A stretch of DNA of 64,000 nt from Nocardia sp. BMG111209 (GTDB lineage Bacteria; Actinomycetota; Actinomycetes; Mycobacteriales; Mycobacteriaceae): positions 1,674,001-1,738,000 of the forward strand of contig NZ_KB907307.1 of assembly GCF_000381925.1 (NCBI RefSeq), in the 5' to 3' direction. The notes under the pieces were generated by a model. It did not search any database. It was given only the letters and a program-made list of their open reading frames with translations, and was not told the DNA's origin. Shown here in pieces: positions 8,039 through 16,649 of the stretch; positions within the stretch are counted from its first letter, which is position 1, and every line of letters starts with the position of its first letter. Both the position numbers and the translations under genes were made by a program.

Positions 8039-9916
8039 TCAGCCGAGGATCTCGTCGATGTAGCACCATCGCCACGACTCCCCCGGTTCGACGCTGCGCA
8101 TCACCGGGTGGCCGGTGCTGTGGAAGTGCCCGGTGGCGTGGTTGCCCGGCGAGGAGTCGCAGCAGGCGACGTGACCGCAGGTCAGGCACATGCGCAGATG
8201 GACCCAGACCAGGCCCTCGGCAACGCATTCCGCGCACAGGTCGGGGGTGTCGGGGACGCGGACCTGCACGGCCTCGCGCAGATGTTCGCAGGCGCCGGTG
8301 GCGGGGACGGCCGCGGGGTCGGCGGCGTCGAATTCGCTGGGCTCGGCCACCCGGTCGATGATGGATTCCTCCATGTCCAGTTGCGCCATCACGTAGACGA
8401 GGACCTCGTGATCGACGGCTCCGGAATCGCGGACCCGCAGCACGGTTTCGCGTTCGGCGCGCAGCATCGCCAGCCGTAGCCGCCGGTATTCGCCGCTGGG
8501 GGTGATCCGCAGCGATTCCGAGCGGCCCAGCTGTTCCCAGGCGGTGTTGGCGCGGCGGGTGACCCGGTCCTCGAGCGCGGTCACGATCTCCGGCGGGGTT
8601 TCCGGCGCGATCTCGGCCTGCAGTGCGGCCAGGCCCGCGGAGGTGGCCTGTTGCAACAGGTTCGCGCTCTGCAGGGCGTCCTCGGCGCGGCTGGGCCCGC
8701 GCAAGCGCAGGATCCGGATCAGCCACGGCAGGGAGATGCCCTGCATCAGCAGCGTCCCGCCGACGATCACCAGCGCCAGCAGTTTCAGGGTGGCCAGTTG
8801 CGGGGTGCTCTGCGGGAGCAGCAGGGCGCCGGCGAGGGTGACCACGCCGCGCATGCCCGCCCAGGACACCACCGCCGGCGCGGTCCATGCCGGGGCGGGT
8901 CGGCCGCGGGGCCGGGATTCGACGAACCACGCGAAGTAGGTGGAGGGGAAGCACCAGAGGGGGCGGGCGATGATCACGGTGGCCAGCACGGCCAGGCAGG
9001 TCACCAGCAGTGTGGCGTGCGGCAGCCCGCCGCGCCAGGCGTCCTCGAGGATGTGCCGGACCTGCAGGCCCATCAGGAAGAACACCGCGTTCTCGAGGAT
9101 GAATTGGATGGTGCGCCAATTGGTCCGCTCGGCGACCCGCGAGGCGGCGGTCTGCCATACGGGTGCGCCCTGGCCGAGGATGAGCCCGCACACGACGCCG
9201 GAGATGACACCGGAGGCGTGCACGGCCTCGGCGGGCAGGTAGGCCGCGAACGGCGCCACCAGCGACACGCTGGTGTCGAGGACCGGGTCGACGATGCGCA
9301 GCCGCAGCACGGCCAGGACGCCGGCGGCGAGGGCGCCGATGGCGGCGCCGCCGACGGTGGCCCAGACGAAACTCGCCCCCGCTTCCCAGATGCTGAACGC
9401 TCCGGCGGACGCGGCGACCGCGGTGCGCAGGGCGACCAGCGCGGTCGCGTCGTTGAACAGGGCCTCGCCCTCGAGCAGGGTCACGATGCGCCGGGGCATG
9501 CCGACGCGGCGGGCGATCGCGGTGGCGGCCACCGAATCCGGCGGTGACACGACCGCGCCGATGGCGACCGCGGTCGCGAACGGCACGCCCAGCATCCGCC
9601 ACACCACGACCGCGACGGCGAACGTGGTGAACAGCACCAGTCCCACCGACAGCAACGCGATGGACACCTTCTTGGGCCGGAACTCCACCAGGGAGGTACC
9701 GATCGCGGCGGTGTACACCAGCGGCGGCAACAGGCCCAGGATGACGATCTCGGGGTTGATGTCGACGCGCGGCACCATCGGTATGTAGGACGCGGCGACG
9801 CCCGCGACGGTCAGCAACAACGGTTCGGCCACACCCATTCGGCGCGCCAGCGCGGCCAGCGCCACCGCGACCGCGACCAGCACCACCAGCCCGACTGCGA
9901 TCTCCACCCGAGTCAT
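8039..9916 (-). CDS. Na+/H+ antiporter (CPA1) with C-terminal ZnF-UBP domain
   Basis: A 625-residue protein. Residues 1-400 form about 12 membrane spans of a CPA1/NhaP-type monovalent cation/proton antiporter, with the conserved segments SPPDSVAATAI and GEALFNDATALV. A cytosolic helical region (about 430-540) is followed by an 80-residue ubiquitin-protease-type zinc finger with several Cys/His pairs (CEHL, CAEC, CLTCGHVACC, HATGHFHSTGH). I chose ATG 9916, since MTRVEIAVGLVV is the first membrane helix; an upstream ATG at 9961 adds 15 residues. The zinc finger in a bacterium without ubiquitin is presumably a regulatory or protein-binding module. It is divergent from the small coiled-coil gene. 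Confidence 0.9.
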   Translation of the reverse strand: MTRVEIAVGLVVLVAVAVALAALARRMGVAEPLLLTVAGVAASYIPMVPRVDINPEIVILGLLPPLVYTAAIGTSLVEFRPKKVSIALLSVGLVLFTTFAVAVVVWRMLGVPFATAVAIGAVVSPPDSVAATAIARRVGMPRRIVTLLEGEALFNDATALVALRTAVAASAGAFSIWEAGASFVWATVGGAAIGALAAGVLAVLRLRIVDPVLDTSVSLVAPFAAYLPAEAVHASGVISGVVCGLILGQGAPVWQTAASRVAERTNWRTIQFILENAVFFLMGLQVRHILEDAWRGGLPHATLLVTCLAVLATVIIARPLWCFPSTYFAWFVESRPRGRPAPAWTAPAVVSWAGMRGVVTLAGALLLPQSTPQLATLKLLALVIVGGTLLMQGISLPWLIRILRLRGPSRAEDALQSANLLQQATSAGLAALQAEIAPETPPEIVTALEDRVTRRANTAWEQLGRSESLRITPSGEYRRLRLAMLRAERETVLRVRDSGAVDHEVLVYVMAQLDMEESIIDRVAEPSEFDAADPAAVPATGACEHLREAVQVRVPDTPDLCAECVAEGLVWVHLRMCLTCGHVACCDSSPGNHATGHFHSTGHPVMRSVEPGESWRWCYIDEILG

Positions 9917-10047
9917 CGTGCCAGCGCAGGCGGCCGGGAGCACAATCGCGGCCACCGTCACAGACGTGTTCCATGATCACAGACGTGTCCTGGGCACCAC
10001 GCCGAATCACGATGCGGCCACGGGCCGGTCACGGATAGGATCACGAC

Positions 10048-10467
10048 ATGTCGCCCACCGTCCCCGAGTTCGAGGTCCGCGTCGCAGCGCTGGAGGCCGA
10101 TCGCGCGGAGACCACCGCGGCGCTGGCCGCGATCGCCGCGACCACCGCCCGTACCGGCGAGCAGGTGGACCGGATCTTCGAGCGGTCCGATCAGCACGAG
10201 CAGCGGTTCGACACCCTCGATACGCGGTTCGAGGCGGTCGACAAGCGGTTCGCCGAGTCGGCGGCGGCGTCCGGCGACCGTTTCCGGCATCTGATGACGG
10301 CGATCAACGCACTCGGCGACCAGTCCCGGGAACGTCAGGATCAGCAGGACCGGCGTCTGGCGCAGGTGGAGCAGCAGGTCCGTGCGGCCGAGGCGCGCAG
10401 CCGTTCGGTGGAGGAGAGCCTCGCCGAGATCAGGGACATGCTGGTTCGAGCCCTCGACCGCGGATGA
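10048..10467 (+). CDS. Small coiled-coil protein, function unknown
   Basis: A 139-residue, strongly charged protein with heptad patterning along nearly its whole length (repeats such as RFDTLDTRFEAVDKRF and RLAQVEQQVRAAEARS). No membrane segment, signal peptide or enzyme motif is visible. Such proteins are often structural or partner-binding. A purine-rich ggatagga precedes ATG 10048. It lies upstream of the RodA/FtsW gene with a 170-bp gap, so cotranscription is possible but not shown. I do not recognise a named family. Confidence 0.75.
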   Translation: MSPTVPEFEVRVAALEADRAETTAALAAIAATTARTGEQVDRIFERSDQHEQRFDTLDTRFEAVDKRFAESAAASGDRFRHLMTAINALGDQSRERQDQQDRRLAQVEQQVRAAEARSRSVEESLAEIRDMLVRALDRG

Positions 10468-10636
10468 GCGGCCCCGCGCGCGGATCGGCACCGGCTGCGG
10501 TCCGGCAGTCGCTGCCATGTCGGCCACGGTTGCGAACCGACCGGTCCGCCCAGGTGGGCAAGGTTGCGATGTGTGCAGTTCGGCCGGGCGGACGGGGGTC
10601 GGCTGTGCATGTCACTCATATCGGGCACGCATACTG

Positions 10637-12097
10637 ATGGGCGTGAGCGCGTTTCGGGACAATCCGTCGTCGGGGCCGATCGGGCCCATTTCCGGTCCGA
10701 TCGGCAGGCCGCGGCCGCGGCGCAGCGAGCTGGTGCTGTGCGCCGCCGCGGTGGCGCTGGTGGCGATCGCGGGGCTGGGGATGTCGTCGGCGACCGGGGG
10801 CACCGGATCACTGCGGTGGTCGCTGACGGTGTTCGCGGTGCTGGTGCTGCTGGCGCATCTGGCGGTCCGGGTGCTGGCGCCGAAGGCGGATCCGGTGATC
10901 CTGCCGTGCGTGGTGCTGCTCAACGGGCTGGGGCTGGTGCTCATCGACCGGCTGGATCGGGCGGAGGCGGCCACCGCGGCGGCGCTGGGCAAGCCGGTGC
11001 CGTCCGGGGACGCCGCGCATCAGCTGGTGTGGACCGCGGCGGGGATCGCGCTGTTCGCGCTGCTGCTGGCGATCGTCCGCAATCACGGTCAGCCGGCGAA
11101 GTACGCCTACACCTGTGGCCTGGCCGGTGTGGTGCTGCTGTTGATCCCGGCGGTGCTGCCGTCGCGGTTCAGTGAGGTCAACGGCGGCAAGAGCTGGATC
11201 CTGTTCCACGGCTTCTCGATTCAGCCGGGCGAGTTCGCGAAGGTGCTGCTGCTGATCTTCACCGCGGCGTTCCTGGTCAGCAACCGGGAGCTGTTCACCA
11301 TCGCGGGGAAGCGGGTGTTCGGGTTCACCGTGCCGCGGCTGCGGGATCTGGGCCCGCTGCTGCTGGTGACGTTCGTGTCGGTGCTGGTGCTGGTGTACGA
11401 GAAGAATCTCGGCTTCTCGCTGCTGGTGTTCGGGACGGTGCTGGCGATGGTGTACATCGCGACCGGCCGGGCGTCGTGGCTGCTGATCGGTATCACGATG
11501 TTCGCCGTCGGCGCGGTGATCGCCTACAACCGGTTCGGGCATGTGCGGGTGCGGGTGCAGGTGTGGGAGGACCCGTTCGCCACCTACTACACCAACGGGT
11601 ATCAGATCGCGCAGGCCCTGTTCGGGCTGGGCACCGGTGGCCTGCTGGGTGCGGGGCTCGGCGGCGGCCGCCCGCAGGAGGTGCCGTTCGCGAAGACGGA
11701 CTTCATCATCTCGAGTATCGGTGAGGAGCTGGGGCTGGTCGGGCTGACGGCGATCATCCTGCTGTTCGCGATGATCACCTTCCGCGGTTTCACCGCGGCG
11801 CTGGCCACCCGCGACGCGTTCGGGAAGCTGCTCGGCGGCGGGCTGGCGTTCTCGCTGGGCTGGCAGTTGTTCGTGGTGGTCGGCGGGGTGACGAAACTGA
11901 TCCCGCTGACCGGCCTCACCACGCCGTTCATGTCCTACGGTGGTTCGTCGCTGCTGGCGAACTATGTGATCATCGCGCTGCTGATGCGGATCTCGCACGA
12001 CGCGCGGACCGCGGCCGCGCCCGCGCCGCCGCCGCAGCCGCCGATCGCCGAGGCGATGACCGAGCACATCCGGCAGTCGCCGACCCGCCGCGGGTGA
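10637..12097 (+). CDS. RodA/FtsW/SpoVE (SEDS) peptidoglycan glycosyltransferase
   Basis: A 486-residue polytopic membrane protein of the SEDS family, which polymerises lipid II with a partner class-B PBP. Diagnostic segments are QPGEFAKVLL, GYQIAQALFGLGTGGL, KTDFIISSIGEELGLVG (containing the extracellular-loop Asp held to be catalytic) and PFMSYGGSSLLANY. The usual DLG of the central region reads NLG (EKNLGFS), a possible subfamily feature. I chose ATG 10637; GTG 10643 is equally possible. The C-terminus ends in a proline-rich tail. No PBP, PknB or PstP gene is adjacent, so this is a solitary copy and could be RodA or an alternative FtsW-like paralogue. Confidence 0.88.
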   Translation: MGVSAFRDNPSSGPIGPISGPIGRPRPRRSELVLCAAAVALVAIAGLGMSSATGGTGSLRWSLTVFAVLVLLAHLAVRVLAPKADPVILPCVVLLNGLGLVLIDRLDRAEAATAAALGKPVPSGDAAHQLVWTAAGIALFALLLAIVRNHGQPAKYAYTCGLAGVVLLLIPAVLPSRFSEVNGGKSWILFHGFSIQPGEFAKVLLLIFTAAFLVSNRELFTIAGKRVFGFTVPRLRDLGPLLLVTFVSVLVLVYEKNLGFSLLVFGTVLAMVYIATGRASWLLIGITMFAVGAVIAYNRFGHVRVRVQVWEDPFATYYTNGYQIAQALFGLGTGGLLGAGLGGGRPQEVPFAKTDFIISSIGEELGLVGLTAIILLFAMITFRGFTAALATRDAFGKLLGGGLAFSLGWQLFVVVGGVTKLIPLTGLTTPFMSYGGSSLLANYVIIALLMRISHDARTAAAPAPPPQPPIAEAMTEHIRQSPTRRG

Positions 12098-12110
12098 CCG
12101 AAGTCGGCGT

Positions 12111-12413
12111 TCAGCGGCGGGTTCCGCTGCGCCACAGCAGATTTCCGGTGGTCAGCGCGATGCAGTCGTCGTAGTCGGCGTCGGCGAGTTCGTCGCAGTC
12201 GACCAGGCCGTCGCCGTCGGTGTGCTCGACCGCCGGCGGTGGCGCCGGCGGCGCGGACGATACCCCGCCGGTGGCGACGGCGCCGGCGAGTGCGGCGAGC
12301 GCGAGGACCAGTGCGGTGGCCATCGCCGAGCGCGGGCCGCCGCGGTCGGTCCGGTCGTACCGGGTGTCCGGGGAGAATGCGGCGCCCCGCCGCGGGACGG
12401 CGACGACGGCCAT
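12111..12413 (-). CDS. Small exported or anchored protein with Ca-binding-like DGDG motif
   Basis: A 100-residue protein starting at an ATG preceded by an excellent Shine-Dalgarno (aaggagtgg). Residues about 30-52 are a single hydrophobic segment ending near a small-residue patch, so the protein is either secreted or membrane-anchored. After a short proline linker comes HTDGDGLVDCDEL, which resembles the acidic loop of EF-hand or thrombospondin type-3 repeats, then CDE...DDC, giving two cysteines that could pair outside the cell. No family is recognised. It is convergent with the SEDS gene, 14 bases away. Confidence 0.65.
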   Translation of the reverse strand: MAVVAVPRRGAAFSPDTRYDRTDRGGPRSAMATALVLALAALAGAVATGGVSSAPPAPPPAVEHTDGDGLVDCDELADADYDDCIALTTGNLLWRSGTRR

Positions 12414-12615
12414 GGAACCACTCCTTCATCGGGCCGGTCTGCGCCTCGCGGTCGTTCGAGATCCGGGCTCACCGAAGGCGCGCGGTCGCCGGTCCCTTCC
12501 AGGTTGTCCCCGCCCGGGCGTGCCGTCAAACGCTCCGTACGGGTGCACCGCGGTTGTTCACGGGCCGGTCACCTGCGGTAACGCGAGCGCCACGCGGGGG
12601 CGGATCCGGGTGCGG

Positions 12616-13329
12616 TCAGCGAGCGCCGGGCGCGGTGAGCCGGGCCGCGAGCCCGTCGAGGACGCACAGCAGCCCGAAGTCGAAGGCGACCGCGTATCCG
12701 GCGTCCATGTCGGTGTAGCGGGTGGCGCGGTAGTCGGCGAGCAGTTCCGGATAGTCGGCGGCGAGCAGGTCGGCGGAGTCGACGGTGGCGTCGAGGGTCC
12801 ACTCGCCCCCGCCGCCGCGCATCCGGCGCGCGCTGATCTCCGGGATGACCTGGCCCAGAACGTAACTCATGACGGTGCCGGCGGCGAGGTAGATGTCGGT
12901 GCCGGTGAATCCGGCCCGCACGAAGGTCCGGCGCAGCCGTTCCATGAGGGCGAAGGCGTGCGGGCCGACGCTGGGGAACTGCCCGGCCACCGTCGCCGCC
13001 CAGGGGTGTGCGAGGACCGCGCCGCGCATGCTGTAGGCGAAGGTGGTGGCGATCTCCCGCCAGCTGTCCAGGTCGGATTCGGGCACCTCGACCAGCGCCC
13101 AGATCTCGTCGAGGGTCAGTTCCAGCAGTTCGTCCTTGTTCGCGACGTGCCAGTAGAGGCTGGTGGCGCCGGCGCCGAGTCTGCTGCCGAGTTTGCGCAT
13201 GCTCAGCTGGTCCAGGCCCTCGGCGTCGAGCAGTTCGACCGCGGCGGCGACGATCTGCTCGCGGCGCAGTCCGGCGCTTTTCGGCTGCCGCGGTTCGCGG
13301 GTCCACACGGAGGTAAACGGCCTGGTCAC
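12616..13329 (-). CDS. TetR family regulator (TetR_C_1-like) of the adjacent MFS exporter
   Basis: A 237-residue protein: N-terminal helix-turn-helix (LRREQIVAAAVELL, SMRKLGSRLGAGATSLYWHVANKDEL) and a C-terminal domain like that of classical tetracycline repressors (WREIATTFAYSMRGAVLAHPWAA). The GTG at 13329 gives the normal short leader before the HTH; extending upstream would cross the divergent promoter. Divergent placement, 50 bp from the MFS gene, with an inverted repeat between the two, strongly suggests local repression and drug-type induction. Which ligand it senses cannot be read from sequence. Confidence 0.88.
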   Translation of the reverse strand: MTRPFTSVWTREPRQPKSAGLRREQIVAAAVELLDAEGLDQLSMRKLGSRLGAGATSLYWHVANKDELLELTLDEIWALVEVPESDLDSWREIATTFAYSMRGAVLAHPWAATVAGQFPSVGPHAFALMERLRRTFVRAGFTGTDIYLAAGTVMSYVLGQVIPEISARRMRGGGGEWTLDATVDSADLLAADYPELLADYRATRYTDMDAGYAVAFDFGLLCVLDGLAARLTAPGAR

Positions 13330-13359
13330 ATCGAGTAACTCTAATTCACTGGCACGATG

Positions 13360-13406
13360 TTCGATTTCCTCGTACGGTGTGCGAGTGGAATCGAACACTG
13401 TACGAG
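13360..13406. promoter_or_regulatory. TetR-type operator overlapping the MFS start
   Basis: CTCGTACGGTGT (13369-13380) is repeated inverted as ACACTGTACGAG (13395-13406) with one mismatch in 12 positions, and the hexamers TTCGAT (13360-13365) and ATCGAA (13390-13395) form a second, offset inverted pair. The element lies between the divergent TetR and MFS genes and covers the proposed GTG starts of the transporter, consistent with autoregulated repression. Confidence 0.6.
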
Positions 13407-14866
13407 AAACGGATGGTGACACCGTCCGCGATCCGCGCCGCTGGTGGATCCTGGGGGTCCTCTGCCTGTCGCTGCTGGTGCTGATGATCGACGGCACCGT
13501 CCTCAACCTCGCCATTCCCTCGCTGATCCGGGAACTGCACGCCACCCCGCAGGACGTGCAATGGATCCTCGACGCCTACGTCCTCGTCTTCGCCGGGCTG
13601 TTGCTGACCGCGGGCAGCCTCTCCGACCGATTCGGCCGCCGCCGCGCCCTGGTCACCGGGCTCGCGGTGTTCGGGCTCGCCTCCCTGGTCGCGGTCCTCG
13701 CCGACGCGCCCTGGCAGGTGGTCGGCGCCCGCGCCCTGATGGGTGTCGGCGGCTCGCTGCTGATGCCCTCGACCCTGTCGATCCTGATGACCACCTTCGA
13801 CGACACCGAACGCCGCACGGCGATGGCGGGCTGGTCCACCGTCGCGATGGTCGGCGTCGTCCTCGGCCCCACCCTGGGCGGGCTGCTGCTGCAGCACTTC
13901 TGGTGGGGTTCGGTGTTCCTGCTGAACATCCCGGTGGCGGTGCTGGCCATCGTGGCCGCGCTGACGCTGATGCCGGAGACCCACGGCAGCCGCCGGCCCG
14001 TCGACGCGATCGGGGTGCTGCTGTCGATCGTGACGCTCACGGCCACGGTGTACGTGATCATCCAGCGGCAGTGGAACATCCCGGTGATCGCGCTGGCGGT
14101 CCTCGCCGCCGCCGCGTTCGCCTACTGGGAGTACCGGTCACCGCATCCGATGCTCCCGCTGGGGGTCTTCCGCAGCCGCGATTTCACCGGCACCTGCCTG
14201 ACCCTGCTGCTGATGGTGTTCGGCATGGGCGCGGTCCTGCTGATGCTCACCCAGTACCTGCAGTTCGTGCTCGGCTACGGCCCGATGCGCGCGGGCCTGG
14301 CGCTGCTGCCGTACGCGGTGTCCGCGGCGCTGTGCAACGGCCTGGGCGCCACACTCGGCAAGACCCTGAGCAACAAGACCCTGATCGTGTCCGGGCTGCT
14401 GGTGATGGGCGCCGCGTTCGCGGTGCTGGCCCAGGCCGACAACTACACGTGGGTGCTGGCCGGCATGCTGGTCATGGGCATCGGCGGCGGCCTGGCCGGT
14501 CCCGCGGCGTACGCGGCGATCATGAGCGCCATCCCGCTCGAGCACGCCGGGGTCGGCTCGGCGATGAACGACACCATCCAGCAGGTCGGCATGGCGATCA
14601 GCATCGCGGTGCTCGGCAGCGTACTGGCCGGCGTGTTCACCTCGCACATGCCCGCCGACGTCCCGGCGGCCGCGCGGGATTCGATCGGCGCGGCCTTCGC
14701 CCTGGGATACGCGGCCCCGGCGCGGGCGGCGTTCACCAGCGCCATGTCGGCGGGGTCGTGGATCAGCGCCGGATTCAGCGTCGCGGCCGCGGGCCTGGGC
14801 CTGGTGCTGCTGCGCCGCCGCCGACCGGTCGCCGACGAACAACCCGACACCGCGCCGGTGTCCTGA
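13379..14866 (+). CDS. MFS drug-exporter (DHA2-like, 14 TM)
   Basis: A roughly 495-residue major-facilitator protein. Motif A is present as GSLSDRFGRRRA, the antiporter motif C region as GVVLGPTLGG, and the D-region start as LMIDGTVLNLAIPSL. About 14 hydrophobic spans place it in the DHA2 (EmrB/QacA) group of proton-driven exporters. The start is either GTG 13379 or GTG 13385; both fall inside the inverted repeat and neither has a clear Shine-Dalgarno, so the mRNA may be nearly leaderless. It is divergent from its TetR and ends at a strong bidirectional terminator shared with the next MFS gene. Confidence 0.9.
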   Translation: MRVESNTVRETDGDTVRDPRRWWILGVLCLSLLVLMIDGTVLNLAIPSLIRELHATPQDVQWILDAYVLVFAGLLLTAGSLSDRFGRRRALVTGLAVFGLASLVAVLADAPWQVVGARALMGVGGSLLMPSTLSILMTTFDDTERRTAMAGWSTVAMVGVVLGPTLGGLLLQHFWWGSVFLLNIPVAVLAIVAALTLMPETHGSRRPVDAIGVLLSIVTLTATVYVIIQRQWNIPVIALAVLAAAAFAYWEYRSPHPMLPLGVFRSRDFTGTCLTLLLMVFGMGAVLLMLTQYLQFVLGYGPMRAGLALLPYAVSAALCNGLGATLGKTLSNKTLIVSGLLVMGAAFAVLAQADNYTWVLAGMLVMGIGGGLAGPAAYAAIMSAIPLEHAGVGSAMNDTIQQVGMAISIAVLGSVLAGVFTSHMPADVPAAARDSIGAAFALGYAAPARAAFTSAMSAGSWISAGFSVAAAGLGLVLLRRRRPVADEQPDTAPVS

Positions 14867-14880
14867 TCCCGGAAATACGA

Positions 14881-14925
14881 ACGCCGCCCGGGTGCCACGA
14901 TTTTCTCGTGGCACCCGGGCGGCGT
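14881..14925. terminator. Bidirectional terminator with perfect 20-bp stem
   Basis: Positions 14881-14900 are the exact reverse complement of 14906-14925, with a 5-base loop (ttttc). The stem is very GC-rich and sits between the 3' ends of two convergent MFS genes (stops at 14866 and 14935), so it can end transcription from both sides. No U-tract follows, which is usual in actinomycetes. Confidence 0.92.
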
Positions 14926-14934
14926 CCGAATGTT

Positions 14935-16473
14935 TCAGTGCCCCATCATGACCGGTTGATCGACGGCGTCGACCGGACGTACCTTCTTGCGCGGCAGGAA
15001 GAACGCCGGGATCAGGGTGCACGCCACCAGGACGACCGCGAGGATGTAGGTGTGCCCGAAGGCCCGGGCGGCCTGTTCGAAGCCCGCCGTCAGCTGGCTC
15101 GGCAGCAGGTGCGTCTTGATCGAGGGATCGAACCACGACGCGATCGCCGGCCGCGCGAACTGCTCGTTCTTCAGCAGCGTGGTCAGCAGCATCGACATCA
15201 GCGCGGTGCCGATCGAGCCGGCGGTCTGGTTGACGATGTTCATCAGCGTCGAACCGCGGGCCACCTGCTGATGGGTCAGCGTCTGGATCGCGGCGGTCAT
15301 CGTCGGCATCATGGTCCAGCCCATACCCATGCCGACCACGAACAGCACCACGCACAGCTGCCAGAACGGCGTGTCCGCGTGCAGGAACATGAAGAACGAC
15401 ATGGCGACCGTGATCACCGCCAGGCCCGTCATCACGATCCGGCCGGGACCGATCTTGTCCACCAGCCGCCCGCCGATCGGGACGGTGAGCATCGCGCCGA
15501 GACCCTGCGGCGCCACCAGCAGACCCGCGTGCAGCGGCGATTCACCACGCACCTGCTGCAGATAGCTGGGCAGCAGCAGCATGCCGCCGAAGAACGCGAT
15601 CGCGAACAGCAGCATCGTCACCGACGCCGCCCGCAGGCTCGGGTTCTTGAACAGGCGCAGGTCGATCAGCGGATGTTCGGTGCGCATCGCGTGGAACACG
15701 AAGGCCACCATGAGCACGATGCCGATCACCGCCGGGATCAGCACCCGCGCGGCGAGCACGGTCTGCTTCTCCGGGATCGAGGAGACACCGAACAGGAACA
15801 ACGCCAGGCCCGGCGAGGCCAGCAGCATGCCGAGGAAGTCGAAGGATTCCGAGGGCTGCGGCGCGTCCGGCTTGAGCACCAGGAACGCCGACACCAGCGC
15901 CACCACGCCGATCGGCAGGTTGATCAGGAAGATCCAGTGCCAGCTGAAGTTGTCGATCAGCAGGCCGCCGAGGATCGGGCCGCCGATCGGGCCCAGCAGC
16001 ATCGGCACACCGAGTACGGCCATCACCCGGCCCATGCGCTGCGGCCCGGCCGCGTGCGTCATGATCGTCATGCTCAGCGGCATCAGCATGCCGCCGCCGA
16101 GACCCTGCAGCACGCGGAAGCTGATCAGCATCCCGATATTGGTCGCCGTACTGCACAGCAGCGAACCGGCCACGAAGAAGACCAGTGCCGCCATGTAGAG
16201 ACGTTTGGTGCCGAACCGGTCGGCGGCCCAGCCCGTCAGCGGGATGACGGTGGCCAGCGCCAGCGTGTAGCCGGTCATCGTCCAGGCGACGATCGCGTAG
16301 CTGGCGTCGAATTCGTGCTGGAATGTGGGTAGCGCGACGTTCACCACGGTGACGTCGAGGATCGACATGATCGCGCCGAGCACCACGACGCCGGCGGTTT
16401 TCAGCACCGCCGCGTCCAGCTTGTCGGATGACGGGTCCGATTGCGCCGTCTGGGTATCCGGAGGAGGGGTCAC
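14935..16473 (-). CDS. DHA2 family (EmrB/QacA) MFS multidrug exporter
   Basis: A 512-residue protein with 14 predicted membrane spans. Typical features: IMSILDVTVVNVALPTF at the first helix (motif D1 of DHA2), GWAADRFGTKRLY (motif A), GPIGGPILGGLLID (motif C) and a C-terminal histidine-containing tail. It is longer and of a different subgroup than the convergent MFS gene, so the pair is not a recent duplication. It begins at an ATG divergent from the NfeD-like gene. Substrate cannot be deduced. Confidence 0.92.
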   Translation of the reverse strand: MTPPPDTQTAQSDPSSDKLDAAVLKTAGVVVLGAIMSILDVTVVNVALPTFQHEFDASYAIVAWTMTGYTLALATVIPLTGWAADRFGTKRLYMAALVFFVAGSLLCSTATNIGMLISFRVLQGLGGGMLMPLSMTIMTHAAGPQRMGRVMAVLGVPMLLGPIGGPILGGLLIDNFSWHWIFLINLPIGVVALVSAFLVLKPDAPQPSESFDFLGMLLASPGLALFLFGVSSIPEKQTVLAARVLIPAVIGIVLMVAFVFHAMRTEHPLIDLRLFKNPSLRAASVTMLLFAIAFFGGMLLLPSYLQQVRGESPLHAGLLVAPQGLGAMLTVPIGGRLVDKIGPGRIVMTGLAVITVAMSFFMFLHADTPFWQLCVVLFVVGMGMGWTMMPTMTAAIQTLTHQQVARGSTLMNIVNQTAGSIGTALMSMLLTTLLKNEQFARPAIASWFDPSIKTHLLPSQLTAGFEQAARAFGHTYILAVVLVACTLIPAFFLPRKKVRPVDAVDQPVMMGH

Positions 16474-16526
16474 CGCTTAAGCCTCCCATGTTCGCAGCCG
16501 GATGACCAGCTTGTTTTGCCCGAGGT

Positions 16527-16550
16527 GACAGCTATTGTTCAGCAATTGTC
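16527..16550. promoter_or_regulatory. Imperfect palindrome upstream of DHA2 exporter
   Basis: GACA(16527-16530), ATTG, CAAT and TGTC (ending 16550) form a nested imperfect inverted repeat in the 176-bp space between the DHA2 exporter and the NfeD-like gene. The element is A/T-rich for this genome and resembles MarR/TetR-type sites. No regulator gene is adjacent, so the binding protein is unknown. Confidence 0.4.
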
Positions 16551-16649
16551 GCCCGGCGTCGACCCACGCCCGCACCCGCCCCGCGGCGTAGGCTGGATCC
16601 CCGTACTTCCGCACAGGATTTTCCCCTGGCCCGCAAGGAGATCCACGCG

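Noticed and set aside
7596..10010. 804-codon minus-strand frame over the antiporter
   Set aside because: Different frame from the antiporter, low-complexity Arg/Gly/Ala; no domains.
13444..16332. A 962-codon plus-strand open frame
   Set aside because: Shadow of two MFS genes: frame-shifted over the first and antisense to the second, crossing the terminator; composition Arg/Gly/His-rich.
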